Below, piece after piece: positions 1-7,519 of a stretch of 21,284 nucleotides of DNA; positions within the stretch are counted from its first letter, which is position 1; the number at the start of each line of letters is the position of its first letter. A program made the translations under genes and the position numbers. The stretch is from an uncultured Bacilli bacterium. GTDB lineage: Bacteria; Bacillota_I; Bacilli_A; RF39; UBA660. Location: NCBI GenBank assembly GCA_934101605.1, contig CAKORS010000012.1, forward strand, positions 1 to 21,284, written 5' to 3'. The notes under the pieces were generated by a model. The model saw only the letters and a list, made by a program, of their open reading frames with translations, ran no database searches and had not been told where the DNA came from.

Positions 1-1
1 T

Positions 2-640
2 ACTACTACTAAGAAAAATTCTCATGAGAATATAATTAAGTCTTTTCAAAATAAGGAGTATAATGTATTAATAGGAACACAGATGATAGCTAAAGGTCTT
101 GATTTTCCTTCAGTTACTTTAGTAGGTATTTTAAATGCTGATATAAGTTTAAATTTTCCTGATTTTAGAGCAAGTGAAGAGACTTTTCAAATAATTAACC
201 AGGTAAGTGGTAGAAGTGGGAGAAAGGTAAAAGGAGAGGTTGTAATTCAAACATTTAATCCTCTTCATTATGCTTTAAGATATTCTAAAGATAATGATTA
301 TATAGGATTTTATAATGAAGAGATGAAGATAAGAAAAAAACTTTCTTATCCACCATTTTATTATTTATGTATGATAAGAGTTGTTTCTAGTGATTATAAT
401 AAGGCTAGTGAAGAGAGTATAAAAATAAGTAAATTGTTGAGGAGTAAAATAAATAATTCTATTATTTTAGGTCCATCAGTTGCAAATATATTTAAGCTTA
501 ATAATAAGTATAGATTTCAAATAATAATTAAATATAAGAATGTTTTAGAAATTATAGATACTTTAAGAGATATAGAAGAACATTATTTTAATAATAAAGA
601 TATAAAACTTGAAATAACTTTTAATCCTAGGAGATTATAA
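2..640 (+). CDS. priA: Primosomal protein N' (PriA helicase), 3' end only
   Basis: This is the C-terminal part of the PriA replication-restart helicase; the gene begins before the window and the frame is open from base 2. PriA is an SF2 3'-5' DNA helicase that loads the replicative helicase at stalled forks. The visible part starts just before the conserved stretch GTQMIAKGLDFPSVTLVG (motif V region, where the family has GTQM-KG-DFP) and includes the arginine-finger motif VI as QVSGRSGR (usually QVAGRAGR). It continues through the typical C-terminal sequence with YPPF and ends normally. The zinc-binding region and Walker A/B motifs would lie upstream of the window. The first in-frame ATG (83) is an internal Met in GTQM, not a start. 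A hairpin follows the stop directly. Confidence 0.93.
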   Translation, partial: TTTKKNSHENIIKSFQNKEYNVLIGTQMIAKGLDFPSVTLVGILNADISLNFPDFRASEETFQIINQVSGRSGRKVKGEVVIQTFNPLHYALRYSKDNDYIGFYNEEMKIRKKLSYPPFYYLCMIRVVSSDYNKASEESIKISKLLRSKINNSIILGPSVANIFKLNNKYRFQIIIKYKNVLEIIDTLRDIEEHYFNNKDIKLEITFNPRRL

Positions 641-641
641 A

Positions 642-668
642 AATGACCTACTTTTATAGTAGGTCATT
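642..668. terminator. Bidirectional hairpin between priA and the secretion ATPase gene
   Basis: Perfect 10-bp inverted repeat (AATGACCTAC at 642-651, GTAGGTCATT at 659-668) with a 7-nt loop. The minus-strand gene's TAA (654-656) lies inside the loop. The T-rich tail is better on the minus strand (TTTTTATAAT), so it mainly ends the ATPase transcript but can serve both convergent genes. Confidence 0.75.
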
Positions 669-2231
669 ATTTATTAGGTCTAATAAATTGTCTGTATAAC
701 TTAAATCTTCTTTTGTTTTTATTTTAGAATCATTTATTAGATTATTTTTATTCATAATTGCTTGGTAAATATCTTGGGTTGTTTCTAGATTAGAATTTGT
801 ATTTTGTTTTGGTAGTTCTTCTGTATAACTATTTTTATTTCTCATATAGCTTTTTTCTTCTTTTTTTGTTTCTTTTTGGAATGAATCAAATGTAGGAATA
901 GTGTTTATTTCTTTTTCTTGTTGTATTGGTTTTTCTATTGTTTCTTTTTTAGTTTCAAATAGTTCATTTATTGGAGTATCTAGAATAGGAGGTGTAACTT
1001 CTTTAACTAGTTTTTGTTCATTTTTTGTTTTTTTGAATAATTCACTATAATCATCATCTAGATCTATTAATTTTAAAATTTCACTTATTGTTGTTTTACC
1101 CTCGATTACTTTTTCTAATCCATCTTGTAATAATGTTTTAACATTATTTTTATAAATCATTTCTTTTAATTGTTGTCTTGGAACTTTTTCATTTATTGCT
1201 TCACGTATTTCATCTGTTATAATTAATACTTCTTGAATTGAAAATCTTCCTTTGTAACCTTTATGACATTCAGGACATCCTACTGCTTCATATACTTCAT
1301 TAACATCTATATTTAATACTTTTTTAAATATTTGTTTTTCAGCTTCAGTAGTTTTTCTTAATTTTCTACATTTAGGACATAATTTTTTAGTTAGATTTTG
1401 TGATATTATACCTTTTAATGAAGCTGATAATAAGTATCTTTCAACATCCATATCTAAAAGTCTTTCTATTGTTGTAAGACTGTTATTAGTGTGTAATGTA
1501 GATAAAACTAAGTGACCTGTTATAGATGCTCTTATTGCAATTCTTGCAGTTTCAGAATCTCTTATTTCTCCAATTAGTATAATATTCGGATCTTGTCTTA
1601 GTATTGATCTTAGAACTGTTGAAAAATCTAGTCCAATTTCTGAATTTACTTGTATTTGATTTATTCCTTCAAGGTTCATTTCTATTGGATCTTCTACTGT
1701 TATTATATTTGTTTCTTCTTTATTTAACTCCTGTAACATACCATATACAGTGGTTGATTTACCCGAACCTGTTGCTCCGGTTACTAAAATAATACCGTTT
1801 GGATTTTTTAACATTAGATTTACTTTATCTAAATTTTCTTTAGAAAATCCTAGGTCTTTTATTCCTTTTAAACTCATGTAATAATCAAGAATTCTAATTA
1901 CTAATTTTTCTCCATGATTGGTTGGAAGAGTTGAAACACGTAAATCAAGATTTTTATTTCCAATAGTGGATTTTATAGCACCATCTTGTGGTAATCTTGT
2001 TTCTGTTATGTTCATTCCTGCTAAAAGTTTGATACGAGTGATAAGATTATTTTTATAATTATTTTCGATAGATGCATAGTCTCTTAAATCACCATCAACT
2101 CTTATTCTAACTTTTAAGTAGTTTTCTTCCGGATCGAAGTGAATGTCACTTGCGTTTAAAACTACAGCATCAATAATTATTTTATTTACTATACTTGCAA
2201 CTTCATTGGTTGCAAAATTAAATGTCCTCAT
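654..2231 (-). CDS. gspE: GspE/PilB-type secretion/assembly ATPase
   Basis: Cytoplasmic hexameric ATPase of the type II secretion/type IV pilus/competence family, which powers pseudopilus assembly. Visible motifs: Walker A GATGSGKST (residues 152-160), Asp box and Walker B region ending ILIGEIRDSETA (about 218-229), His box STLHTNN (about 244-250), and a tetracysteine zinc site CPKC (285-288) and CPEC (319-322) as in GspE/PilB. The protein starts at the N2 domain (SDIHFDPEE near residue 28), so the N-terminal N1/MshEN domain of long GspE proteins is missing. Residues about 395-525 are a Lys/Glu/Asn/Thr-rich, probably disordered tail not usual in ComGA or GspE. It is divergent from two prepilin-like genes. 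No GspF-type membrane protein, prepilin peptidase or second ATPase is visible. The assignment to family is firm; whether it drives competence, a pilus or secretion is open. Confidence 0.92.
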   Translation of the reverse strand: MRTFNFATNEVASIVNKIIIDAVVLNASDIHFDPEENYLKVRIRVDGDLRDYASIENNYKNNLITRIKLLAGMNITETRLPQDGAIKSTIGNKNLDLRVSTLPTNHGEKLVIRILDYYMSLKGIKDLGFSKENLDKVNLMLKNPNGIILVTGATGSGKSTTVYGMLQELNKEETNIITVEDPIEMNLEGINQIQVNSEIGLDFSTVLRSILRQDPNIILIGEIRDSETARIAIRASITGHLVLSTLHTNNSLTTIERLLDMDVERYLLSASLKGIISQNLTKKLCPKCRKLRKTTEAEKQIFKKVLNIDVNEVYEAVGCPECHKGYKGRFSIQEVLIITDEIREAINEKVPRQQLKEMIYKNNVKTLLQDGLEKVIEGKTTISEILKLIDLDDDYSELFKKTKNEQKLVKEVTPPILDTPINELFETKKETIEKPIQQEKEINTIPTFDSFQKETKKEEKSYMRNKNSYTEELPKQNTNSNLETTQDIYQAIMNKNNLINDSKIKTKEDLSYTDNLLDLINNDLL

Positions 2232-2280
2232 AATGACATCCCCTTTTTATTCTTTTTATTCTAGTATTTATTATAAAAAT

Positions 2281-2309
2281 ATTATATAATAGATTTGTAT
2301 TATAATCAA
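2281..2309 (-). promoter_or_regulatory. Sigma-A-type promoter for the secretion ATPase
   Basis: On the minus strand, TTGATT (2309-2304) and a perfect TATAAT (2286-2281) are separated by 17 nt, about 50 nt upstream of the ATPase ATG at 2231. The -35 box overlaps a plus-strand TATAAT (2301-2306) that is the likely -10 of the prepilin genes. The two divergent promoters therefore probably compete for polymerase. Confidence 0.6.
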
Positions 2310-2327
2310 TAATTTGGGAGAAAAAAT

Positions 2328-3191
2328 ATGAAATTAAATAAGAAGGGCTTTGTTTTAGTAGAGTTTTTAATAGTAGTAGTTATGTTAATGACTTTGTTTG
2401 TTACTGTTTATGTTAGTTTGTCTTCTTCGATTGATAAGTTTAATAAAAGAATTAATTATAATGATATTACTACTACGTATGATGCTTTTTATATTAGAAA
2501 ATTATATATTAATGAAGAATTTAATTTTGATTCTTCTCAATATTTGGTTTTGTATGATGGTAATAAATGTGATTATATAAAAGAAGAGAATAAAGATTTT
2601 TGTGAAGAACTTATGAAAAGGTTTGATATAGATGAAGTAATTATTACTACTAGTGATGTTAAAAAGATTAAGAATGTATATAATGGAAAACTAAAAGATT
2701 ATATAAAGAATTTATCAAATAAGACTATTACTTCTGATAAAGAGTATTATAAATTAATAGTTAAGAGTAAATATGGCTATTCTTATTCTTCTTTATATAC
2801 TGATAGTGATATTGATAAAGAAGGTCCTGTTTGTAATTTTGATTTTGTTAATAGTAAGATTTATGGTGTTAATGAAGATATAGTTTTTGGTTTGAATTGT
2901 AATGATTCAAATGGATTTTTGGAAGATGATATAGATATTAATTCTATAGATGTATTAGATCAAAATAGTAATATTTTAGATGTTAAAGTAAAGAGTATTA
3001 CTAAGACTGTAAAAGATGATTTTAATATTTCTTATTTAATTACTTTAGATAATAATTCTATACTTGTTGATACTGATTTAATGTTAAGATTAAAGGCTAA
3101 TGTTATAAAGGATAAGTATGGTAATTATAATAATGAAAGTAATACAAGTGATATTATAAGTGTTAGTGTAGGTGATAGAGATGAAGCTTAA
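2328..3191 (+). CDS. Prepilin-like protein with class III signal peptide and Ig-like C-terminal region
   Basis: The N-terminus has a type IV prepilin signature: a short basic leader MKLNKKG, then FVLVE with Glu at +5 of the processed protein, then a hydrophobic helix to about residue 28. A prepilin peptidase would cut after Gly7. The rest is soluble, Asp/Asn/Tyr-rich, with four cysteines; residues about 165-287, starting near EGPVCNF, look like a beta-sandwich (Ig-like) domain. At 287 aa it is larger than a typical competence pseudopilin (about 100-150 aa), so it may be a minor pilin or an adhesive tip subunit. GGGAG (2316-2320) lies 7 nt before the ATG. The stop overlaps the next prepilin gene, implying an operon and translational coupling. 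The family call rests on the N-terminal motif; the role is inferred. Confidence 0.75.
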   Translation: MKLNKKGFVLVEFLIVVVMLMTLFVTVYVSLSSSIDKFNKRINYNDITTTYDAFYIRKLYINEEFNFDSSQYLVLYDGNKCDYIKEENKDFCEELMKRFDIDEVIITTSDVKKIKNVYNGKLKDYIKNLSNKTITSDKEYYKLIVKSKYGYSYSSLYTDSDIDKEGPVCNFDFVNSKIYGVNEDIVFGLNCNDSNGFLEDDIDINSIDVLDQNSNILDVKVKSITKTVKDDFNISYLITLDNNSILVDTDLMLRLKANVIKDKYGNYNNESNTSDIISVSVGDRDEA

Positions 3192-3654
3192 TAATAAGGG
3201 TATGACTATAACTGAGGTTGTTATTACTTTTACTATGTTAATGATTGTTATGCTTGCTATGATGGGACTTATAACTAATCTTAAGAAGACTCAAAATGAA
3301 AAGGAAAAAATTATAGAGATTAAAGACTATAAAGATATAGTTATTAGAGAGATTGAAGATGATCTTATTAAGCTTAAATTTAATGGGGTTCATGATTGCT
3401 CTAATAAGTATGAGGATTATATATTATGTAAAGTTTTAGTGTTTAAAGATTCTAGTAATAAAGAGTTATTAATTGATACTGGTATGAAGTTTATAAAGTA
3501 TGATGGAATAAAATATAAAATACCTAGTTATGTAAAGATGAATAGGGATAAGACTTATATAGAGATAAATAATAAGTTTTTAACTATTTCTGTTCCTTTT
3601 TATTATAATAATAAAGAAACTGGAATAAAGATTGTTTATCCTATAGGATTATAG
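3181..3654 (+). CDS. Second prepilin-like (pseudopilin) protein
   Basis: A 157-aa protein with a clear prepilin N-terminus: MKLNNKG then MTITE, with Glu at +5 and a Met/Val/Ile-rich hydrophobic helix to about residue 31, followed by a basic stretch and a mixed soluble domain with two cysteines (C-x11-C). I chose ATG 3181 because AGGTGA (3170-3175) sits 5 nt upstream and because the leader then matches that of the preceding gene; GTG 3172 is an alternative. The start overlaps the upstream gene by 11 nt. The pair resembles minor pseudopilins of Gram-positive competence (ComG-like) or type IV pilus systems. Its 3' end overlaps the convergent ylbJ-like gene by 14 nt, and no terminator is visible there. 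Confidence 0.75.
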   Translation: MKLNNKGMTITEVVITFTMLMIVMLAMMGLITNLKKTQNEKEKIIEIKDYKDIVIREIEDDLIKLKFNGVHDCSNKYEDYILCKVLVFKDSSNKELLIDTGMKFIKYDGIKYKIPSYVKMNRDKTYIEINNKFLTISVPFYYNNKETGIKIVYPIGL

Positions 3655-4567
3655 AACATAATATATATGTAATGATAAATGAAATTGAAGCATGAAGTAT
3701 TCTTGATTTAAAAAATTCTAGATACTTTATGTTTTTATTTTCTAAGACATTCATTATTTGAGAGTGAATTGAAAAACCACCAAATGATATTAAAAAAGTT
3801 ATAATTGACAATTTTAATTTTATATCAATATTTGATATTGATAATAAGTTTATTCCATTTGTAATTTCTATTATTCCTGTTAGTATTGATTTTTCAATTA
3901 TATTTAAATTAATTATATTAGTTAATATAGAAGTAAAGCATGAAAAAAATATTATAATACCAAATATACTTAAGATGGTTTTTATAGATTTATTTATGGA
4001 ATTAAATAGTATTATAAATATGTTTTTTTCAGGTTCTTTTATTTGTTCTTTTTTATTTATTATTATATCTTTATTTTTATAAATGAAGAAAATTATAATA
4101 TTACCTAGTATATGTGATATTAGTATAATATAACCTGATATTTTATTTTTTAATAATAATATACCTATTGTATTAATAATAAATAGGGGATTTGAGAAGA
4201 ATGTATATTTTAATATGTTATTGGCTTCTTTTATGGTTAATTTGTTTTGTTCTAATAAATCATTTATTATTTTTGCGGAAGATGGAAAACCTGATATAAG
4301 TGAAAATATGAAAATAAATGTAATATTTTTTTTAATTTTTAGTTTGTTACAAACTGGTATGAGTAAGTTTCCTAATAATTCTGGTAATTTTAGATTTATT
4401 AATAGATCACTTATTATGAACATAATAAAAAGAGATGGGAAGACATTTTTTATAAATATTATAGAAGTAGTTATTATTACTTTATTAATTTCTTTTGATT
4501 TTATAAATACTAATATTAAGAATATTACTATTATTAAATTTAAAAATGTTGATTGTTTTTTGTTCAT
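3641..4567 (-). CDS. ylbJ: YlbJ-like polytopic membrane protein
   Basis: An integral membrane protein of about 308 aa with about eight hydrophobic segments, matching the YlbJ/nucleoside-recognition (Gate) family known from Bacillus sporulation. Recognisable pieces are NVFPSLFIMFIISDLLI near the N-terminus, the SGFPSSAKI segment, SNPLFI after a short amphipathic stretch, and GGFSIHSQ near the C-terminus; these correspond to the SGYP-AK, SNPLF and GG-S-H-Q signatures of the family. YlbJ in B. subtilis is made under sigma-E and is needed for a normal spore coat/cortex; homologues also occur in non-sporulating relatives, so sporulation should not be assumed. I prefer ATG 4567, which has AGGAAAG 8 nt upstream; GTG 4576 in the same frame is too close to that site. 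It is divergent from the PDZ-Lon protease gene; in Bacillus ylbJ and ylbL are also near neighbours. Confidence 0.8.
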   Translation of the reverse strand: MNKKQSTFLNLIIVIFLILVFIKSKEINKVIITTSIIFIKNVFPSLFIMFIISDLLINLKLPELLGNLLIPVCNKLKIKKNITFIFIFSLISGFPSSAKIINDLLEQNKLTIKEANNILKYTFFSNPLFIINTIGILLLKNKISGYIILISHILGNIIIFFIYKNKDIIINKKEQIKEPEKNIFIILFNSINKSIKTILSIFGIIIFFSCFTSILTNIINLNIIEKSILTGIIEITNGINLLSISNIDIKLKLSIITFLISFGGFSIHSQIMNVLENKNIKYLEFFKSRILHASISFIITYILCSIIL

Positions 4568-4581
4568 ATTTTTCACTTTCC

Positions 4582-4590
4582 TGTTATAAT
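4582..4590 (+). promoter_or_regulatory. Extended -10 promoter for the PDZ-Lon protease gene
   Basis: TGTTATAAT, a perfect extended -10, lies 24 nt before the ATG. There is only a weak -35 candidate (TTGTTC at 4560-4565, 19-nt spacer). It overlaps the ribosome-binding region of the divergent ylbJ-like gene. Confidence 0.5.
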
Positions 4591-4614
4591 TATATTAGTT
4601 TTGGGAGATTTTAT

Positions 4615-5604
4615 ATGAGAAAGTTAAAAATTTTTAAAAGTGATTTTCTATTGCTATTTATATCTTTTGTTTTATTATTTAGTGTTATAATACCTGTTCC
4701 TTATTATGTGACTTTAGGTGGAGGAATTATGAATGTTGATGAAAAAATAGAAGTTTATAATGGAGAGATAGTTAAAGGTAGTATTAATTCTTTATATGTT
4801 AAACAAGCTCATGCTAATCTTTTATATTATTTGTTATCTTATGTTATACCTTCTTATGAGATAGAAAGAATAAAAGATGTAACTTTGGATGAAGATTATT
4901 TGGATTATGAAACTAGAGAAAGATACTATTTTAATAATTCTTTAGATTCTGCTTTATTTGTTGCGTATTCTAAGGCTGATAAGACTATTAAGACTCGTGA
5001 AGAAAAGTTATATGTTAGTTACGTTGATAAAATTAGTGATACAAATTTAAAAGTTGGTGATCAAATTATTAGTGTTAATGGTGTTTCTATTAGTAGTAGT
5101 GAAGAGTTAAGCAAAGAGATAAATAAGTTTTGTTTTGATGAAAAAATTGATATAGAAGTGATGAGTGGTAAGACTAAACAGAAAAGATATGCTTATGTAA
5201 AGAAATATAATGACTTAAAAGTAGTAGGTATAAGTGTTTACACTGATTATACTTATGAAGTAGAGCCAAAAATAAATATTGATTTTAGTGATAATGAAGC
5301 AGGTCCTAGTGGTGGTATTATGCTTGCTTTAAGTATATATAATAAACTTGTTAAAGAAGATATTACTTGTGGTAAAGTGATTTCTGGTACAGGAGTTATA
5401 GATTTTGATGGTAATGTTACAGAGATTGGTGGTGTTACTTATAAACTTAGTGCTGCTGCTAGTAATATGGCAGATGTATTCATAGTTCCTTATGAAAATT
5501 ATGAAGAAGCATTAAAATATAAAAAGGAACGTAAATTAAATATTAAGATTATTAAAGTTAAAAGTTTTGATGAGGCTTTAGCAAAACTTAAAAAATGTAA
5601 ATAA
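4615..5604 (+). CDS. Membrane-anchored PDZ domain Lon-like serine protease (YlbL/SepM family)
   Basis: A 329-aa site-2-independent membrane protease. One N-terminal transmembrane segment (residues about 10-28) is followed by an extracytoplasmic region, a PDZ domain (about 125-195, with LKVGDQIISVNGVSI) and a C-terminal Lon-type S16 domain. The catalytic dyad is visible: Ser232 in GPSGG and Lys277 in YKLSAA, within the usual GTG-ID-DG-V-IGGV context. In streptococci SepM trims the competence peptide; in B. subtilis YlbL acts in membrane-protein and DNA-damage checkpoint proteolysis. The substrate here is unknown. ATG 4615 is preferred over the upstream in-frame ATG 4546 because GGGAGA (4602-4607) lies 7 nt before it, the promoter sits between the two, and the transmembrane anchor then starts correctly. 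The adjacent pseudopilin/ATPase genes make a competence link possible but unproven. Confidence 0.88.
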   Translation: MRKLKIFKSDFLLLFISFVLLFSVIIPVPYYVTLGGGIMNVDEKIEVYNGEIVKGSINSLYVKQAHANLLYYLLSYVIPSYEIERIKDVTLDEDYLDYETRERYYFNNSLDSALFVAYSKADKTIKTREEKLYVSYVDKISDTNLKVGDQIISVNGVSISSSEELSKEINKFCFDEKIDIEVMSGKTKQKRYAYVKKYNDLKVVGISVYTDYTYEVEPKINIDFSDNEAGPSGGIMLALSIYNKLVKEDITCGKVISGTGVIDFDGNVTEIGGVTYKLSAAASNMADVFIVPYENYEEALKYKKERKLNIKIIKVKSFDEALAKLKKCK

Positions 5605-5647
5605 TTATGTCAAGTTTTGTGTAAAATATTTATTTTATTTAGTAAAG

Positions 5648-5656
5648 TGTTATACT
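5648..5656 (+). promoter_or_regulatory. Extended -10 promoter for the metallophosphatase
   Basis: TGTTATACT matches an extended -10 about 20 nt before the ATG at 5677. No convincing -35 is present at 16-18 nt spacing. Confidence 0.4.
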
Positions 5657-5676
5657 TGATATACTAGGTGATAATT

Positions 5677-6471
5677 ATGGCAGTAAAGAAGTTTAAATAT
5701 TTTGTTGTATCTGATATACATGGTTTTTATGATGAGGCTATTAGAGATTTAAATAATGCTTCATATGATGAGAATAATCCAAAACACAAGTTATTAGTTT
5801 TGGGTGATATATTTGACAGGGGACCAAAAAGTAAAGAAGTTTATTTATGGCTTAAAAGATTAACTGATGAAGGTAAGTGTATTATATTGAAGGGAAATCA
5901 TGATAGTTTTTTAATTAATTTTTTGACTAATTATGATTTATTAGAGAATCAATTTAATTTTTATAATAATGGTTTTAGAAGTACTATTAATAGTTTGTTA
6001 GATAATGATAAAGGAATTGATAGTTATTTTAAGAGAAAAGATGAACTTAATGAAAAGGTAAGTTCTAAAGTTAAAGCATTTAAGGCTTGGAATAGTTTAG
6101 TTATGAATGATATTAATAAAAAGTATCCTGAGTTACTTAGTTGGATAAGTTCTTTTCCTTATTACTATGAAACTAAGAACTATATTTTTACTCATGCCTC
6201 AATAGATTGTGATGTAAAAGATTTTAAGAAACCTAATATTAGTTGGGATAATTTATTATGGGATGATGGGGGTTTCTTTGGAAAAGAAATAAATAATACT
6301 AAAAAAACTGTAGTTGTAGGTCATTTTAGCACTAATGATATAAGAAGAAGATATGGTGTTGGTGATATTAATGATTATTCAGTATTAGGAAGAGATGATA
6401 ATAAAGTTATTATGATAGATGGTTGCACACCTGTTAGTGGAAAGGTAAATGTTTTAATTATAGAGGATTGA
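5677..6471 (+). CDS. PPP-family metallophosphatase (calcineurin-like phosphoesterase)
   Basis: A soluble cytoplasmic enzyme of about 264 aa with all core motifs of the PPP/bis(5'-nucleosyl)-tetraphosphatase-type superfamily: SDIHG (DxH), GDIFDRG (GDxxDRG), GNHDS (GNHD), a later metal-ligand His in FTHAS, and VVGHFS (GH). Such enzymes bind two metal ions and hydrolyse phosphomonoesters of Ser/Thr proteins, or dinucleoside polyphosphates; the sequence does not decide the substrate. ATG 5677 is chosen because AGGTGA (5666-5671) lies 5 nt upstream; the in-frame GTG 5668 overlaps that site. It appears to be its own transcription unit. It ends with TGA, one of the clear uses of UGA as a stop in this window. 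Confidence 0.87.
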   Translation: MAVKKFKYFVVSDIHGFYDEAIRDLNNASYDENNPKHKLLVLGDIFDRGPKSKEVYLWLKRLTDEGKCIILKGNHDSFLINFLTNYDLLENQFNFYNNGFRSTINSLLDNDKGIDSYFKRKDELNEKVSSKVKAFKAWNSLVMNDINKKYPELLSWISSFPYYYETKNYIFTHASIDCDVKDFKKPNISWDNLLWDDGGFFGKEINNTKKTVVVGHFSTNDIRRRYGVGDINDYSVLGRDDNKVIMIDGCTPVSGKVNVLIIED

Positions 6472-6544
6472 TGTAAATAATAATATTTTTGGTTTTTTAT
6501 AATTTACTTTTATTTATCTATTGTGTTATAATCTATTTGTAGAA

Positions 6545-6573
6545 TTGACTTTAATAGTAAAAAATGGTATAAT
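6545..6573 (+). promoter_or_regulatory. Strong sigma-A promoter for the 6600 gene
   Basis: TTGACT (6545-6550), a 17-nt spacer and a perfect TATAAT (6568-6573) preceded by TG (TGGTATAAT). A second extended -10, TGTTATAAT (6524-6532), lies 40 nt upstream with TTTACT (6503-6508) as a possible -35. The gene may therefore have tandem promoters. Confidence 0.75.
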
Positions 6574-6599
6574 ATGGGACATTAAAAGGGAGTGATATT

Positions 6600-7490
6600 A
6601 TGAAGCCTGAAGAGATTGCAAAAATAACAGAATTATTTATGAATGGTGATTTATCTAAGGAAGCATATGCAAATATTATGAATAGTATGGCTAAAGCTAA
6701 TGAAGCTAATATTGAAAAATCAGAATGGCAAGAAAAACATGATGAATTAGTTGATAAGAATAGAAAACAAGCAGAAGAAACTAGAAAGAGAATGGAGGCT
6801 AGAGAAAAACAATATAGATTTGATTATGAATTAAATACTAATTTAGATTTTTTAGCAAAATTAAAGAATAAATTAGGACAAAGAGTTTATTCTGATGAAT
6901 CTTTATCTATGATGTCTAATTATGAAGCTGCTAGTTTAGTTTCTAATATTGTTGATCATATGAGCTATGAAGAATTATTAGAAGTTGATAAGAAAATGGC
7001 TGAAAAGAAAATGAAGGAAGATATAGCTAATAATAAAAAAGAAGAGGTAAAAGCTAATAATACTGATGTAAAAACTGAAGAATCTAAAACTTTAGAATCA
7101 GATAAAAAGGAAGAACCTGTAAAAGATGAATTTAACATTGATAATATTGTTAAAAATAATGATAAAGCAGATGAAAAAGAATCAAAAGAAGTATCTTCTG
7201 AAAAAGAAAAAAAAGAAAATGATAATAGAAAAGGTTTTAAGAGATCAAAACATAGAGATAAAACTCGTCCAAGTTTAATTAAAAGGACAGGTTCTGCTTT
7301 AGTTGATAGTATTAAGAATCATAAAAAAGGAGCAATTGCTTCAGTTGCAGCAATTGCGGCATTAGTTGGAGTTACTGCTTTATTTGCTGGACCTTTAGGA
7401 TTAGGAGTTGGTGGAGCACTTTTAGGTGAGGCTTTAGCTGGTGCTGGTGCTTATACATGGCATGAAGTAAATAAAGGTAGAGGTAAATAA
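6600..7490 (+). CDS. Unknown charged coiled-coil protein with hydrophobic Gly/Ala-rich C-terminus
   Basis: I do not recognise the family. The 296-aa protein has an N-terminal helical region (MKPEEIAKITELFMNGDLSKEAY..., a short SHOCT-like amphipathic helix pair), a Lys/Glu-rich coiled-coil segment (about 35-75), a second helical part (about 80-145), a low-complexity Lys/Glu/Asp/Asn linker (about 145-230), and a C-terminal hydrophobic stretch (about 244-285) rich in Ala and Gly (glycine-zipper-like), flanked by basic residues. There is no signal peptide, so it is probably cytoplasmic with a tail inserted in or associated with the membrane. AAAAGGGAG precedes the ATG by a few bases, and the promoter is the closest to consensus seen here with an extended -10, so high expression is likely. 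A small acidic protein follows 29 nt downstream, probably cotranscribed. Confidence 0.75.
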   Translation: MKPEEIAKITELFMNGDLSKEAYANIMNSMAKANEANIEKSEWQEKHDELVDKNRKQAEETRKRMEAREKQYRFDYELNTNLDFLAKLKNKLGQRVYSDESLSMMSNYEAASLVSNIVDHMSYEELLEVDKKMAEKKMKEDIANNKKEEVKANNTDVKTEESKTLESDKKEEPVKDEFNIDNIVKNNDKADEKESKEVSSEKEKKENDNRKGFKRSKHRDKTRPSLIKRTGSALVDSIKNHKKGAIASVAAIAALVGVTALFAGPLGLGVGGALLGEALAGAGAYTWHEVNKGRGK

Positions 7491-7519
7491 TAAAATAGAG
7501 AATAAAAAGGTGGTTAAAT

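Noticed and set aside
1604..1792. Leu-rich plus-strand frame within the ATPase gene, and similar hydrophobic frames at 2398, 4215, 7817, 9738, 10273, 15879, 16705, 18806 and 20338
   Set aside because: They are shadows in other frames or on the opposite strand of well-supported genes and lack ribosome sites.
4546..4614. Upstream start of the PDZ-Lon protease
   Set aside because: ATG 4546 has no ribosome site and lies upstream of the extended -10; ATG 4615 has GGGAGA and gives a proper transmembrane anchor.
6469..6477. UGA read as Trp (mycoplasma code)
   Set aside because: TGG is used for Trp in all the genes, and TGA ends the metallophosphatase and the 52-aa ORF in sensible places; no gene needs read-through.
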